64,000 nucleotides of DNA from a virus, in IMG/VR virus record IMGVR_UViG_3300012922_000007, positions 1-64,000 of that record. One strand, written 5' to 3'. This document shows positions 24,107 to 32,473 of this stretch, piece by piece. Positions within the stretch are counted from its first letter, which is position 1; every line of letters starts with the position of its first letter. The position numbers and the translations under genes are program-made. Under the pieces are notes generated by a model that had not been told where the DNA came from, searched no databases, and saw nothing but the letters and a program-made list of their open reading frames with translations.

Positions 24107-24373
24107 ATGAAAAAGCTAGTACAAGTCACCGAGGTAGAAGGCGAAGGACTTATGGCTCTTATGGGCCAGAAAGTGCTTCTTCTGTGTGCAAACTACTTTT
24201 ACACTGGAAAATTGATCGGGGTTAACGACACTTTTGTTCAACTTGAAGACCCGGCAGTAGTATACGAGACTGGTTCGTGGTCGGATAGTAAATTTAAAGA
24301 TGAACAGAAACTTCATACCAAAACATTCTATATTTCGACCTCTGCTATTGAATCGTTTGGAGTTTCAAAATGA
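24107..24373 (+). CDS. Conserved small beta-barrel-like protein
   Basis: 88 residues, MKKLVQVTEVEGEGLMALMG, then KVLLLCANYFYTGKLIGVND and a strand-rich remainder. The pattern (G.L.GV...V.LEDP..VYETG) resembles SH3- or Sm-like small barrels, and I have seen close relatives as hypothetical proteins in other genomes. The start follows GAGGAGAAAAT. It overlaps the repeat gene by 4 bp. Confidence 0.72.
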   Translation: MKKLVQVTEVEGEGLMALMGQKVLLLCANYFYTGKLIGVNDTFVQLEDPAVVYETGSWSDSKFKDEQKLHTKTFYISTSAIESFGVSK

Positions 24374-24639
24374 AGGATTTACGAAATAAGTGTAAGAAGT
24401 TATACAGGTCCTGGTCCTGGTCCTGGTCCGGGTCCTGGTCCTGGTCCAGGTCCGGGTCCTGGTCCAGGTCCGGGTCCAGGTCCGGGTCCGGGTCCAGGTC
24501 CTGGTCCGGGTCCTGGTCCGGGTCCAGGTCCGGGTCCGGGTCCTGGTCCGGGTCCGGGTCCAGGTCCTGGTCCGGGTCCTGGTCCGGGTCCAGGTCCGGG
24601 TCCTGGTCCGGGTCCGGGTCCGGGTCCGGGTCCTATTAA
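24370..24639 (+). CDS. Ser/Trp/Gly repeat protein
   Basis: 89 residues: a short basic start (MKDLRNKCKKLYR) followed by about 37 dipeptides of Ser with Trp, Gly or Arg. The ATG overlaps the preceding stop (ATGA), which supports expression on this strand. The other strand would read Gly-Pro repeats. Such proteins are likely disordered. Confidence 0.5.
   Translation: MKDLRNKCKKLYRSWSWSWSGSWSWSRSGSWSRSGSRSGSGSRSWSGSWSGSRSGSGSWSGSGSRSWSGSWSGSRSGSWSGSGSGSGSY
24407..24634. repeat. Hexanucleotide repeat GGTCCN, about 38 units
   Basis: Tandem GGTCCN where N is T, G or A and never C. The order of N changes along the array, so it is not a simple recent slippage product. On the minus strand N falls at the third base of Pro codons. 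Confidence 0.9.
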
Positions 24640-24654
24640 AAAAATCTTCAACAT

Positions 24655-24678
24655 TACGAGCCTAGTGATAGGCTCGTA
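24655..24678. terminator. Strong hairpin after the repeat gene
   Basis: A 10-bp perfect stem (TACGAGCCTA with TAGGCTCGTA) closed by GTGA, a GNRA-type loop. It lies 16 bases after the repeat gene. No T tract follows on the plus strand, so it may stabilise the 3' end more than terminate. Confidence 0.5.
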
Positions 24679-24708
24679 TTGATGCAGATTTAATTCGGAG
24701 GTTAAAAC

Positions 24709-25140
24709 ATGGAACTTCAAATGTGTCGGGGAGCAAACTATCCGTATACGGACGAAGAGCTATCCCAAACTACTAGAGTTACACTACAATCGCCAATGTG
24801 GGGACCATTCTCAGGAACTATGAATATTTTCATAGAAAGGGATCGGTTGGCTAGTTTTATTTCCGGGTGGAGCAACCCCGATAATTTATCTAATAAAGAA
24901 TACGCGATGAATATTCACATCGAACCAAATTGGGCGTGTCCAGCAACTCCCTTAGTTAAAATAGATTGCCGATGTCAATTGCGACAGAGTTGCGCTCCTC
25001 TTCTAAATTGGCTTAGTTTGTGGGGCGAGTTTTATTGGGAACCCGAGGAGCAATCTAATCCACACGTAGAATCTCAGTTATGGCTGAGAGCAGACGGGTC
25101 AGTTGTAAAATACGAGTTTAATGATTCAGATGGAGGTTAA
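24709..25140 (+). CDS. Hypothetical protein
   Basis: 143 residues after GGAGGTTAAAAC. Mixed alpha/beta with a Cys-containing centre (KIDCRCQLRQSCAPL). No family is recognised. Confidence 0.65.
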   Translation: MELQMCRGANYPYTDEELSQTTRVTLQSPMWGPFSGTMNIFIERDRLASFISGWSNPDNLSNKEYAMNIHIEPNWACPATPLVKIDCRCQLRQSCAPLLNWLSLWGEFYWEPEEQSNPHVESQLWLRADGSVVKYEFNDSDGG

Positions 25141-25144
25141 ATCA

Positions 25145-25282
25145 GTGTTTTCAACAATTTGGGAAGCTCTATTCTGTTTTGAGCATGGAATCCTGTCCCC
25201 TAAAAATCTTCCGGCTGTCCTCGGACTTTGCGCCTGTCTCAGATGTACGTTCTATGGGATTAAATCGAAACTTGGTTGGTAA
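25145..25282 (+). CDS. 45-residue protein with GTG start
   Basis: Begins 8 bases after GGAGG, the site sitting at the end of the previous gene. Product VFSTIWEALFCFEHGILSP (first residue Met), with a hydrophobic Cys-containing centre (VLGLCACLRC). It fills an otherwise empty interval. Confidence 0.55.
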   Translation: MFSTIWEALFCFEHGILSPKNLPAVLGLCACLRCTFYGIKSKLGW

Positions 25283-25295
25283 CGAGGTCAAAATT

Positions 25296-25505
25296 ATGGA
25301 AAAATCATTAACAGTTGGAGAACTTCGTCAAGCTTTGGAAAACATGTCAGATGATCTGCCAGTTTATATCCACATTCCGGAATACGTTAAATTCGGATCA
25401 CAGGAAGACTGTATGCGGTATGTAACCAAAGCACAATTTGTTCGAGAAGGAAGTATTTCCAATGCATGCTTCGATATCGAGGCGGGAGAAGGGTTTGGTT
25501 GGTAG
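25296..25505 (+). CDS. Hypothetical protein
   Basis: 69 residues, MEKSLTVGELRQALENMSDD, start after CGAGGTCAAAAT. This start and the following LPVYIHIPEY resemble small phage proteins of the type V.EL...L...PDD.PV.I. No known function. Confidence 0.68.
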   Translation: MEKSLTVGELRQALENMSDDLPVYIHIPEYVKFGSQEDCMRYVTKAQFVREGSISNACFDIEAGEGFGW

Positions 25506-25506
25506 T

Positions 25507-25635
25507 ATGACTAGATTTGAGGAATTGCTAAAGCTGCGCCTCTTCGACGATTTTAAACCGTGTTGGAAAGCACCGGAACGTCCTCCGCCTATTGATGGGC
25601 ATTATTGGGATTGCAAATGCGAGGATTGTGCTTAA
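25507..25635 (+). CDS. 42-residue Cys-containing protein
   Basis: MTRFEELLKLRLFDDFKPCW, ending CKCEDCA. The stop overlaps the next ATG (TAATG). A zinc site is possible. Confidence 0.58.
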   Translation: MTRFEELLKLRLFDDFKPCWKAPERPPPIDGHYWDCKCEDCA

Positions 25636-25757
25636 TGTATCCCCAATGGCACGGCAAATCTTACTTTCGCCTCGCATATTTCTATGGAATCTCGGGGCTA
25701 ATCTATCAAATATGGTTCGATCTAAAGAATTGGAGGATATTGTGTCAAAAGACGTAG
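25635..25757 (+). CDS. 40-residue aromatic-rich peptide
   Basis: MYPQWHGKSYFRLAYFYGIS, then a hydrophobic stretch. It starts in a TAATG overlap and ends inside the next gene. Coupling supports it, but it could be chance. Confidence 0.45.
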   Translation: MYPQWHGKSYFRLAYFYGISGLIYQIWFDLKNWRILCQKT

Positions 25758-25948
25758 ATGATGCTGTAGTTCGGCTCAAAAATGCAAGATTAGAGCTAGA
25801 ATTGCTACGGGAGCACGAAAATGACACCGCTCGTACTTTTCATGCGTTGGGCCTCGGAGTAATTGAAAACGCCATCTCTTACTTAAACTCGGGGAAGATT
25901 TACACGAGGCGAGGTCTACATACAGCCATACTTTTCGCCTTGGATTAA
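25742..25948 (+). CDS. Helical hypothetical protein
   Basis: 68 residues from a GTG preceded by GGAGG at 5 bases. Coiled-coil-like first half (VVRLKNARLELELLREHEND). Longer in-frame starts have no site. Confidence 0.6.
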   Translation: MSKDVDDAVVRLKNARLELELLREHENDTARTFHALGLGVIENAISYLNSGKIYTRRGLHTAILFALD

Positions 25949-26020
25949 ATATGTGGATAAATCTCATTAAACTGTGGGTGTTATTGGTAGTTCTCTCAGA
26001 GAAAATGCGAGGTAAAAATT

Positions 26021-26341
26021 ATGTTAAAAACACCTGAAAATGCCAAGATGTCGTTAGAGGAGCTATTTAAAGATAGTTGGAGCGATGGAGAAGAAGTGAC
26101 GGTAAAGAAAGCAAAAGTATTCACATCTAAGGGAACCAAAAACGCCTTGGAAGTGAAAATTTCCCAAATGTATGAGTATCCAACCATAAAGAACTGGGAG
26201 GGCGGGGTTATATCAATGCTCCAGTCTATCGCTAAAGCCTGTGGAGGAAAGGATGTAAACAATGAGAATAGACATTCTTCATCTGGCTGCGAAACGTGCG
26301 ACTATGGCAGCAATTATGTATGGGAATTCGTAGTTTGGTAG
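26021..26341 (+). CDS. Hypothetical protein
   Basis: 106 residues after CGAGGTAAAAAT. Two Cys near the C terminus (GCETCDYG). Predicted alpha/beta. No family is recognised. Confidence 0.65.
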   Translation: MLKTPENAKMSLEELFKDSWSDGEEVTVKKAKVFTSKGTKNALEVKISQMYEYPTIKNWEGGVISMLQSIAKACGGKDVNNENRHSSSGCETCDYGSNYVWEFVVW

Positions 26342-26355
26342 TCCAGAATCCGGAC
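26341..26355. promoter_or_regulatory. Dispersed palindrome before the amidoligase gene
   Basis: GTCCAGAATCCGGAC, a near-perfect 15-bp palindrome, lies in the 84-bp gap before the amidoligase gene. A regulatory role for this copy is plausible by position. Confidence 0.5.
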
Positions 26356-26425
26356 TCGATAATCATGTCATTGGCCTCGTATTGGGCCAATGGCGAGCTT
26401 ATCGGCTCAAAGTAAGGAGGAAATA

Positions 26426-28081
26426 ATGCCAGCAAATAGGGCTAACTGCGGTTGTGCTTTGACCTCGGGTAACCCAGCTTGTACTGCTTGTATGCGATGT
26501 CCCGCGTGCTGCCGCAGCTATGGAGAGTGTCTTACATGCACTGGTCCATCCTGCGTAGATTCGAGACCAAGGCTTACGTATCGCCGAAGTCCGGATGTAT
26601 CAGCAGAATTTAGAGCTTGTCAATCTTGTGGATTTTGTTCTGCGTGTTGTTCTCAGAGGAATAGGTGCCACCGGTGCACAGGGTGTCACAGTAACTACGA
26701 AAGAACTCGTATTTGCGCAAATTGTAATATGTGTACAAATGGTTGTTGTCAATGTTGGAGTTGCGCGGGATGTCAGGTGAGGAGACCCCGAGGCAATCGC
26801 CAATGTCGTCAATGCGCTACTTGTATGCAGTGCTGTCAGTGTAGAACTTGTGAAAGATGCGAGGATCAGCGACGAGTCATTTGGTGTCCAGATTGCGAAT
26901 ATTGTTCTGGACATTGCAATGATCCGGAAAATCATACTGAAAGCTTTGTTGATCTAAGGCCGGAGCATCTTCGACCTAGATCGGCAATTATTGCTTTCCA
27001 AAAACGTGCGTTAAAGTTCTGGAACTCTGAACCTACGCAGTTCAAGAGAAATCCACTTAAACGCCACATTAGTGTTGAAATCGAGTGCGACAAGGTTAAT
27101 ACGTCCGGAAACGGAAAGAAATTGGCCTCGGTTCTCAAGAAATGGTCAGACTCTGTAGTGACAGACGGAAGTCTTTCCGGGGACTATGCACACGAGATCA
27201 ATACCTCACCCTCGAATGGTGATCTATTCGTTAACCATATCGAACAGATTACTGAAGCCTATAAAGACATAGATGGCAAGTGCTCAGTGAAGTGCGGCCT
27301 CCACGTCCATGTAAATTGCCAAGATTTGAAGTTCTATGATCTTCGCAAGGTCATTTTGCTGTATGCTAGGATTGAACGAGCGTTGTTCGAACTATGCAGG
27401 CCAGACCGGGTTAATGCCCAGTATAGCCGTCTGTGTGGCAAGAACTATGCCAACATGTCTCCAAATCCGGAAGAATTTCGCAGACAGCTGTTCGGGAAGT
27501 TCTACTGTGATTCGGAGAAACTTGCAGTTGCTAGACCAGATAAGAACGTTGGCCTCGCGATTAAGAAGAAGAAAGAGGGCAAATATGCTGGTGTTAGGTA
27601 TCGTGCTCTCAATCTTCACAGTTACTTTCTAAGGAAGACTGTGGAATTTCGGCATCATGAAGGGAGTGTTGACCCGGAAGTAATCATTAACTGGGCCGAG
27701 GTTTGTGCTTACATAATCGAAGCCGCGAATAAGCTATCCGAGGCGCAAATTCGAGCTTTACCAGATACCTCTCGCCAAGCTTTGTCCACAATTCTACCAG
27801 AGAATCTGAGAGAATGGTGTGACAAGATTTGGGAGAAATCTGTTGTAAAATGGGAGGAAGTGGAAATCAGCAACAATAGACCAGATCTTCCCCTCGTTCC
27901 AAAGGAGGAAAAACAGTTGGATAGACGAGCACTTCGCAAGAAACACAAGGCCGAAAGGAGAGCCAAGGCTAAAATTAATGAGTATAGGCTGATAGCTTTG
28001 CGAGCCATTATTTCAGGTCAGAGGTTGACTCCGCAACCGGTTGCTGCACAGTCCGGAACTGGACAATCAACTCCATTTTGA
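26426..28081 (+). CDS. Amidoligase with cysteine-rich zinc-finger N terminus
   Basis: 551 residues. The first 170 hold about 38 Cys in C-x2-C and CC units (MRCPACC, CGFCSACC, CATCMQCCQC), probably several zinc fingers. From about 215 an amidoligase-type glutamine-synthetase fold follows: KRHISVEIECDKV, then VVTDGSLSGDYAHEINTSPS, then CGLHVHVNCQDL, and EFRHHEGSVDPEVI. These match the Glu, Glu-x-N and His-x-His metal/ATP positions of the amidoligase_2 family, which joins carboxyl and amino groups. The class II amidotransferase and ATP-grasp genes downstream support a peptide-bond-forming pathway. The start follows AAGGAGGAAAT. Confidence 0.85.
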   Translation: MPANRANCGCALTSGNPACTACMRCPACCRSYGECLTCTGPSCVDSRPRLTYRRSPDVSAEFRACQSCGFCSACCSQRNRCHRCTGCHSNYERTRICANCNMCTNGCCQCWSCAGCQVRRPRGNRQCRQCATCMQCCQCRTCERCEDQRRVIWCPDCEYCSGHCNDPENHTESFVDLRPEHLRPRSAIIAFQKRALKFWNSEPTQFKRNPLKRHISVEIECDKVNTSGNGKKLASVLKKWSDSVVTDGSLSGDYAHEINTSPSNGDLFVNHIEQITEAYKDIDGKCSVKCGLHVHVNCQDLKFYDLRKVILLYARIERALFELCRPDRVNAQYSRLCGKNYANMSPNPEEFRRQLFGKFYCDSEKLAVARPDKNVGLAIKKKKEGKYAGVRYRALNLHSYFLRKTVEFRHHEGSVDPEVIINWAEVCAYIIEAANKLSEAQIRALPDTSRQALSTILPENLREWCDKIWEKSVVKWEEVEISNNRPDLPLVPKEEKQLDRRALRKKHKAERRAKAKINEYRLIALRAIISGQRLTPQPVAAQSGTGQSTPF

Positions 28082-28147
28082 CCTCGTATTTAACTTCAAG
28101 CCCGGACTTCCCGAAAGCGAGGTCCGGAGCGTGCGGTTAGGAGGAAT

Positions 28148-28681
28148 ATGAAAGAAATAGAGTTAACCCAGGGCTACAAAGCTTTGGTGGACGACGAAGA
28201 CGAAGCCAAGGTAAATCAGTTTACTTGGTGTGCTATGGTTAGAAATAATAAAGACGGCTCGTTTCGTACAGTCTACGCACAAACATCTCTTGGAGTGGAC
28301 GAAAAAGGAAAAAGTGTTAGGATATATTTACATCGGTTTATACTCGGTATAGTTGATCCTAAAGTTTTAGTGGATCACAAAGACTATAACGGATTAAATT
28401 GCCAAAAAGAGAACCTCCGAATTGCAGCTGATGGCCAAAATCCATGGAATGCTCGGATTTCAAAAAGCCATAAGACAGAATCTAAATACAAAGGCGTAAC
28501 GTTGTATAAAAGCCACGGCAGAGTCATAGGATACAAGTATAATATATGCAAGAAAGGTGAAAAGTTTTCGGAACGGGGATTTGAAACCGAGGATGAGGCT
28601 GGTCGAGCTTACGATAAAAAAGCCAAGGAGCTTTTTGGAGAGTACGCTTATCTAAACTTTCCGGATGAACAGGAATCTTAA
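28148..28681 (+). CDS. HNH homing endonuclease with AP2 domain
   Basis: 177 residues: MKEIELTQGYKALVDDED, then LHRFILGI and VDHKDYNGLNCQKENLR (HNH), then an AP2-type domain (YKGVTLYKSHGRVIGYKYN, EDEAGRAYDKKAKELFG). Related to the protein at 16632. It separates the amidoligase and amidotransferase genes, so it has probably invaded that operon. The start follows AGGAGGAAT. Confidence 0.87.
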   Translation: MKEIELTQGYKALVDDEDEAKVNQFTWCAMVRNNKDGSFRTVYAQTSLGVDEKGKSVRIYLHRFILGIVDPKVLVDHKDYNGLNCQKENLRIAADGQNPWNARISKSHKTESKYKGVTLYKSHGRVIGYKYNICKKGEKFSERGFETEDEAGRAYDKKAKELFGEYAYLNFPDEQES

Positions 28682-28703
28682 ATTAAACTAACGGAGGATG
28701 TAT

Positions 28704-30068
28704 ATGTGCGGTATTTTTTGTGTTGCAAATAAAGAGGGTTACGAGCCAAAATTGGATATAGCCATTCCAATTATGGCATTGATAATGGAAGAGAGGGGTA
28801 GACACAGTTTTGGCCTCTCTGATGGTGTGGAAATTATCAAAGACACGGGGCCAATTTCTTCTGGATTGACTGTAAACATGTTTACGGGAAAGAAGGAGCT
28901 AATAGCCCACACTAGACACGCCACTCACGGTTCTCAAACTAAACAAAACGCGCATCCTTTTGAATTCGGAGAAGGAGAAAATAAAATTATTGGTTTGCAC
29001 AATGGAGTATTAGTTAATCACGATAAGATGAACGAAGAACACAACAGAAAATTCGAGGTTGATTCTTGTCACATATTTCAGCATATTCTTGAAAACAAAC
29101 CACTTAAGGACATCCAGGGCTACGGTGCGGTAGCTTTCTTCCAGCGTGGTAAAATGTATCTTGGTAGATTTAATGGAGGCCAGCTGGCTATTGCAAGAAC
29201 AAAATTTGGAATAGTTGCGGCTTCGACTCAAGAAGCTGTTTACAAAGCTTTAAAAATATCCGGCTTGGAATTGGAATGTTTTTATGAGGTTCTGGATGAA
29301 AAACTTTATATGGTAGAAGAAGGTCTTTTATTTAACACTGACAGAGATTTCCGCTTCGGCTCTCGCTACCAGCCCATAACCAACAACTATCACGGACATT
29401 ACGAACCCCATGATTGGAGGCAAGGTTCGAATTACTATGAAGGAGCACGAGGCCGATGGATCAACAATCACTGGGAAGAGGGTAAATGGATCAACAAAGA
29501 TACATTTGTCCCAGGAGAATGGAAAACTGGTAAATTCACTCCGAATGACGAGGGCAAGGCTCAATTATTTCTCCTCGGAGATGGTAAATCTAAGAAGGGA
29601 AAGCAGAAGACCAAGAGGGCTGTCGCTGACTCAGATGCAGATAACTGCTGTCTATGTCAGTGTTTGTTCTCAGTCGAGGAAGAAACTTGGGACAGTCCCT
29701 TCGGTGAGTTATGCGATAGCTGCATGATGACTTGTTTTCGGGCTCAAATGGAAGAGGAGACCGAGGTCATTGAACTTGAAGCAACTATCGAGAACTCAGT
29801 AGGCGAGGGTATCCATAAACTGGACGATCCGTTTATTTCTACAACAGTCCGAGACTTTCTAAAGGAGCTAACAGATAAAGAAGCAGCAAGCAATAGATGC
29901 AATAAAGAGACAATGCAAGGATCGTGTGACGAATGTGCAGTTACAGTTAGCAACGATGATAAGATATTTGTTGATAAAGCCGACGGCCACATAGTAAAAT
30001 GGATTTTGTGTGTTGGATGTCATCATCAACTAACAACTCCATATAACACAGAATTTCCAATCTGTTAA
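28704..30068 (+). CDS. Class II glutamine amidotransferase-like protein
   Basis: 454 residues. It starts MCGIFCVANKEGYEP; removal of Met would expose Cys2, the nucleophile of Ntn-type glutaminases. Further family motifs are HTRHATHGSQTKQNAHPF, GLHNGVLVNHDKM and GYGAVAFF. The C-terminal 200 residues are Trp/Gly-rich repeats (GRWINNHWEEGKWINK), then two Cys clusters (CCLCQC, CDSC, CDEC, CVGCHH). The enzyme would free ammonia from glutamine or hydrolyse a gamma-glutamyl amide for the neighbouring ligases. I chose the second ATG because GGAGG is 6 bases away and Cys must be residue 2. Confidence 0.85.
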   Translation: MCGIFCVANKEGYEPKLDIAIPIMALIMEERGRHSFGLSDGVEIIKDTGPISSGLTVNMFTGKKELIAHTRHATHGSQTKQNAHPFEFGEGENKIIGLHNGVLVNHDKMNEEHNRKFEVDSCHIFQHILENKPLKDIQGYGAVAFFQRGKMYLGRFNGGQLAIARTKFGIVAASTQEAVYKALKISGLELECFYEVLDEKLYMVEEGLLFNTDRDFRFGSRYQPITNNYHGHYEPHDWRQGSNYYEGARGRWINNHWEEGKWINKDTFVPGEWKTGKFTPNDEGKAQLFLLGDGKSKKGKQKTKRAVADSDADNCCLCQCLFSVEEETWDSPFGELCDSCMMTCFRAQMEEETEVIELEATIENSVGEGIHKLDDPFISTTVRDFLKELTDKEAASNRCNKETMQGSCDECAVTVSNDDKIFVDKADGHIVKWILCVGCHHQLTTPYNTEFPIC

Positions 30069-30120
30069 GTCTTGAATCTGGATATCGAGGTCAAACTCCG
30101 TGTCCAGAATTGAGGATTTT

Positions 30121-30408
30121 ATGGATAAACCTATTGGATTAATGATATACTCCAAAAACGAGGGAAACAAATATTATGTGTTTTGTAGTGTTTGTTCCAA
30201 AAATAATAAGATGTACTGGAGTAGCTTAGAACCCTTAAAAGGAAGATCGTGGCCAATTTACAGAGAGAATATCGGAGTTTTTGGCCAGAAATGCCATTGG
30301 AACGGATGTAGAAATTTTTTAGTAGAAGGTCATCTTGATTTATTTCCTAATCCGAATGACGAGCACCTCAGTCTAAACTCTCCCTCGGAGATACTAAATG
30401 GCGGATAA
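30121..30408 (+). CDS. WPIY zinc-ribbon family member 1
   Basis: 95 residues, MDKPIGLMIYSKNEG, FCSVC, then SWPIYRENIGVFGQKC and a second Cys. Ends SPSEILNGG. First of six copies before the ATP-grasp gene. The start is set by agreement with its paralogues and GAGG upstream. Function unknown. Two Cys pairs probably hold one zinc. Confidence 0.78.
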   Translation: MDKPIGLMIYSKNEGNKYYVFCSVCSKNNKMYWSSLEPLKGRSWPIYRENIGVFGQKCHWNGCRNFLVEGHLDLFPNPNDEHLSLNSPSEILNGG

Positions 30409-30679
30409 ACCAATCGGCTACCTCGGATTTAATCGAAGAAATTGCGATCATCTGTGCTATTGGTGTATAAGATGTTACGAGCATTATAGTATAGCGAGGC
30501 GGAGTTATTGGAGTAACAACACGTGGCCGATATTCGAGGATCATCTCCAGAAGTTTAGACTTAAATGTCGTCAAGGATGTGGGAATATCCATAATCCGGA
30601 CGAGCCAGAAGAATTTTTAAATAGTGAACTTGTTGAAACTCTTGTCCCCGAATTATTCGACGAACCGGAGGAAGACTAA
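30398..30679 (+). CDS. WPIY zinc-ribbon family member 2
   Basis: 93 residues, MADKPIGYLGFNRRN, CIRC, TWPIFEDHLQKFRLKC, C. Overlaps member 1 by 11 bp and touches member 3. The acidic C terminus (ELFDEPEED) differs from the others. Confidence 0.78.
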   Translation: MADKPIGYLGFNRRNCDHLCYWCIRCYEHYSIARRSYWSNNTWPIFEDHLQKFRLKCRQGCGNIHNPDEPEEFLNSELVETLVPELFDEPEED

Positions 30680-31068
30680 TGCCTTACGTTCCAGCGGGTA
30701 ATGCAACAAATAGACAGGCGACCTCGTATGTCCCTCTAGCACCTAGAGAATGGATTGATGATCCCGAGGGCATTGGATTTATATTGTATTATGCACCGTA
30801 TAGGAGGTATCACTGGTTTTGTAAGAAATGTTATTTAACTGATGAAAAATCATGGGATGCGTATAAAAGCGTGGATAGTGACGAGGGAAACGGTTTATTT
30901 TGGTCGTATAAGGACCAATTCAAAAATATGAGGCAAATTTGTGGTGTGGGGTCATGTACGTTTATTTTGGAAGGGATGGGTTTAAATACGTTTCCCAGTG
31001 ATACTGGAGCTTTACCCTCGCCTACCGAAATTTTAGCTCAAATTACGGGGAGAAACAATGTCAGGTAG
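30679..31068 (+). CDS. WPIY zinc-ribbon family member 3
   Basis: 129 residues. An extra 25-residue N terminus precedes GIGFILYY, then FCKKC, FWSYKDQFKNMRQIC, C, and ALPSPTEI. The WP motif is reduced to W. Confidence 0.75.
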   Translation: MPYVPAGNATNRQATSYVPLAPREWIDDPEGIGFILYYAPYRRYHWFCKKCYLTDEKSWDAYKSVDSDEGNGLFWSYKDQFKNMRQICGVGSCTFILEGMGLNTFPSDTGALPSPTEILAQITGRNNVR

Positions 31069-31543
31069 ATCAGTAGTAGATGTTTGGTACCACGGTTGCC
31101 GCTACGAGGTTCTACGAGGTCAAGCACCTGGATGGGGACTAAGAATCTTCTTTAACGTAGAAGATGATGAGGATCTGTGGGTTCTCGACTCCAGTTCATC
31201 TGTAAAAACTAAGATTGATCCGATGGGAACATACTATGTCTCGCATTATGAGAGATTTTACTCTATCTCTAAGAAAGTAATAGGTTTCCGCAAGGAAGGT
31301 CCGAGGGTAACGCATATCAAGAGCGGGGATAAATTCGATAAATACGTAGACCGTCCGACGAAATGGACTCCGAATAACCGAGCAATCCTGAAGGATTTGG
31401 ATAGATATCGAATCTGGTTGACCTCGCAACCTGAATTGGTCGAGGCGGCTCGTAAAGAGTTGAAAAACAAGGTGTTAGGTTGCTGGCATAGTCCGAAGGC
31501 CGGATTTGCAGATATTTTGCTGAAAGTGGCTAACGAGGAATAA
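31058..31543 (+). CDS. Hypothetical protein between family members
   Basis: 161 residues, alpha/beta, with VDVWYHGCRYEVLRGQAPGW at the start and a helical basic end. It overlaps the preceding gene by 11 bp. No family is recognised. Its place in the cluster suggests a shared role. Confidence 0.68.
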   Translation: MSGRSVVDVWYHGCRYEVLRGQAPGWGLRIFFNVEDDEDLWVLDSSSSVKTKIDPMGTYYVSHYERFYSISKKVIGFRKEGPRVTHIKSGDKFDKYVDRPTKWTPNNRAILKDLDRYRIWLTSQPELVEAARKELKNKVLGCWHSPKAGFADILLKVANEE

Positions 31544-31544
31544 C

Positions 31545-31709
31545 ATGAAAAAGCCAAAGTTTCGTTCTGATCCGTTGACTAAAATTAGAGAACTTCTGGA
31601 TGAAAATAACCGCCAAAAGGAAGAAATATCAAGGCTCGAAAACAGAATATTAACCTTGGAAGCTAGAGTTCATATTTCTAATCTTCGAAACGAAATTGAC
31701 GATATTTAA
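31545..31709 (+). CDS. 54-residue coiled-coil protein
   Basis: MKKPKFRSDPLTKIRELLDE, then a leucine-zipper-like helix (EEISRLENRILTLEARVHIS). Starts after CGAGGAAT and lies 10 bp before the next gene. Confidence 0.68.
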   Translation: MKKPKFRSDPLTKIRELLDENNRQKEEISRLENRILTLEARVHISNLRNEIDDI

Positions 31710-31718
31710 AGGAATAAT

Positions 31719-31982
31719 ATGCCAGATACTCCTGTAGGATATCTACTGTGGTGGCCGAGGACAAAGAAATATTACCTGTATTGTACTATATGTGCAAGTG
31801 GGCCTCGAAGAGAACGTTGGACTACTGCACGAGGACCAAGTTGGCCAATCTATAAAGAACTAGTTGGAAATTATTCACAAAGATGCCACGATTGTGGAAG
31901 AATAACTTTTATGGGCGAAGATTTTCTGTTTCCGGACGAATTTTTGATAGGTTTACCCGGACCTGAGGCCATAAATGCCTGA
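31719..31982 (+). CDS. WPIY zinc-ribbon family member 4
   Basis: 87 residues, MPDTPVGYLLWWPRTKKYYL, CTIC, SWPIYKELVGNYSQRC, DCG, LPGPEAINA. One of the two most typical members. Overlaps member 5 by 8 bp. Confidence 0.8.
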   Translation: MPDTPVGYLLWWPRTKKYYLYCTICASGPRRERWTTARGPSWPIYKELVGNYSQRCHDCGRITFMGEDFLFPDEFLIGLPGPEAINA

Positions 31983-32250
31983 AGAACCAATAGGATATCT
32001 GCTCTGGTGGAATCCGCAAAACCGATGGTTTTATTATTGCCCAGAATGTTCAAAAGTAAATATAAACCATTGGAGACAGCAGGAAGCCAAGTTTTGGCCA
32101 GTATACATTGAACATATAGGGAAATATTCTCAAAAATGTGGGAATTTTCACGAAAATGGTCGTTATAGTTTGTGCGGAGAAGTCTCTACTGTACTATTTG
32201 ACCAAGAATCACTTTTTACTTTGCCTAGACCCGAGGATATTCATGCGTAA
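31975..32250 (+). CDS. WPIY zinc-ribbon family member 5
   Basis: 91 residues, MPEEPIGYLLWWNPQNRWFY, CPEC, FWPVYIEHIGKYSQKC, a longer gap to the last Cys, LPRPEDIHA. Clearly a tandem duplicate of member 4. Confidence 0.8.
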   Translation: MPEEPIGYLLWWNPQNRWFYYCPECSKVNINHWRQQEAKFWPVYIEHIGKYSQKCGNFHENGRYSLCGEVSTVLFDQESLFTLPRPEDIHA

Positions 32251-32473
32251 AGACGCTCTTTTTCCTACTAAAACTAGCCTCGTGTTTAATTTCCGAGGTC
32301 TGCCCTCCTACACAGGAGGACATCGTTTTATTTGTGGCCATATTCAAATATGCGGGGATCATGTCCAACGAATCAAAGAACCCGACGTTTGCTGGGATTG
32401 TTTCAAGGCTATCCGTATTCTGGAAAGTTCTAAGAGTCATAGGGTAATTCAGAAAAGAACGAGGTCAAAATGA
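32243..32473 (+). CDS. Cys/His zinc protein in the cluster
   Basis: 76 residues, MRKDALFPTKTSLVFNFRG, then FICGHIQICGDHVQ and CWDCF. It does not share the WPIY motif. It overlaps members 5 and 6, so it is co-translated with them. Confidence 0.68.
   Translation: MRKDALFPTKTSLVFNFRGLPSYTGGHRFICGHIQICGDHVQRIKEPDVCWDCFKAIRILESSKSHRVIQKRTRSK

Noticed and set aside
24407-24634. The hexamer array as a CRISPR array
   Set aside because: No unique spacers. It is a simple tandem repeat.
24400-24720. Minus-strand frame of Gly-Pro repeats opposite the hexamer array
   Set aside because: It would be collagen-like, but it has no ribosome-binding site, runs against all neighbours, and exists automatically because of the repeat. 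The plus frame is coupled to the upstream gene.
25951-26037. A 28-codon hydrophobic frame before the gene at 26021
   Set aside because: No ribosome-binding site, and it reads through the site of the next gene.
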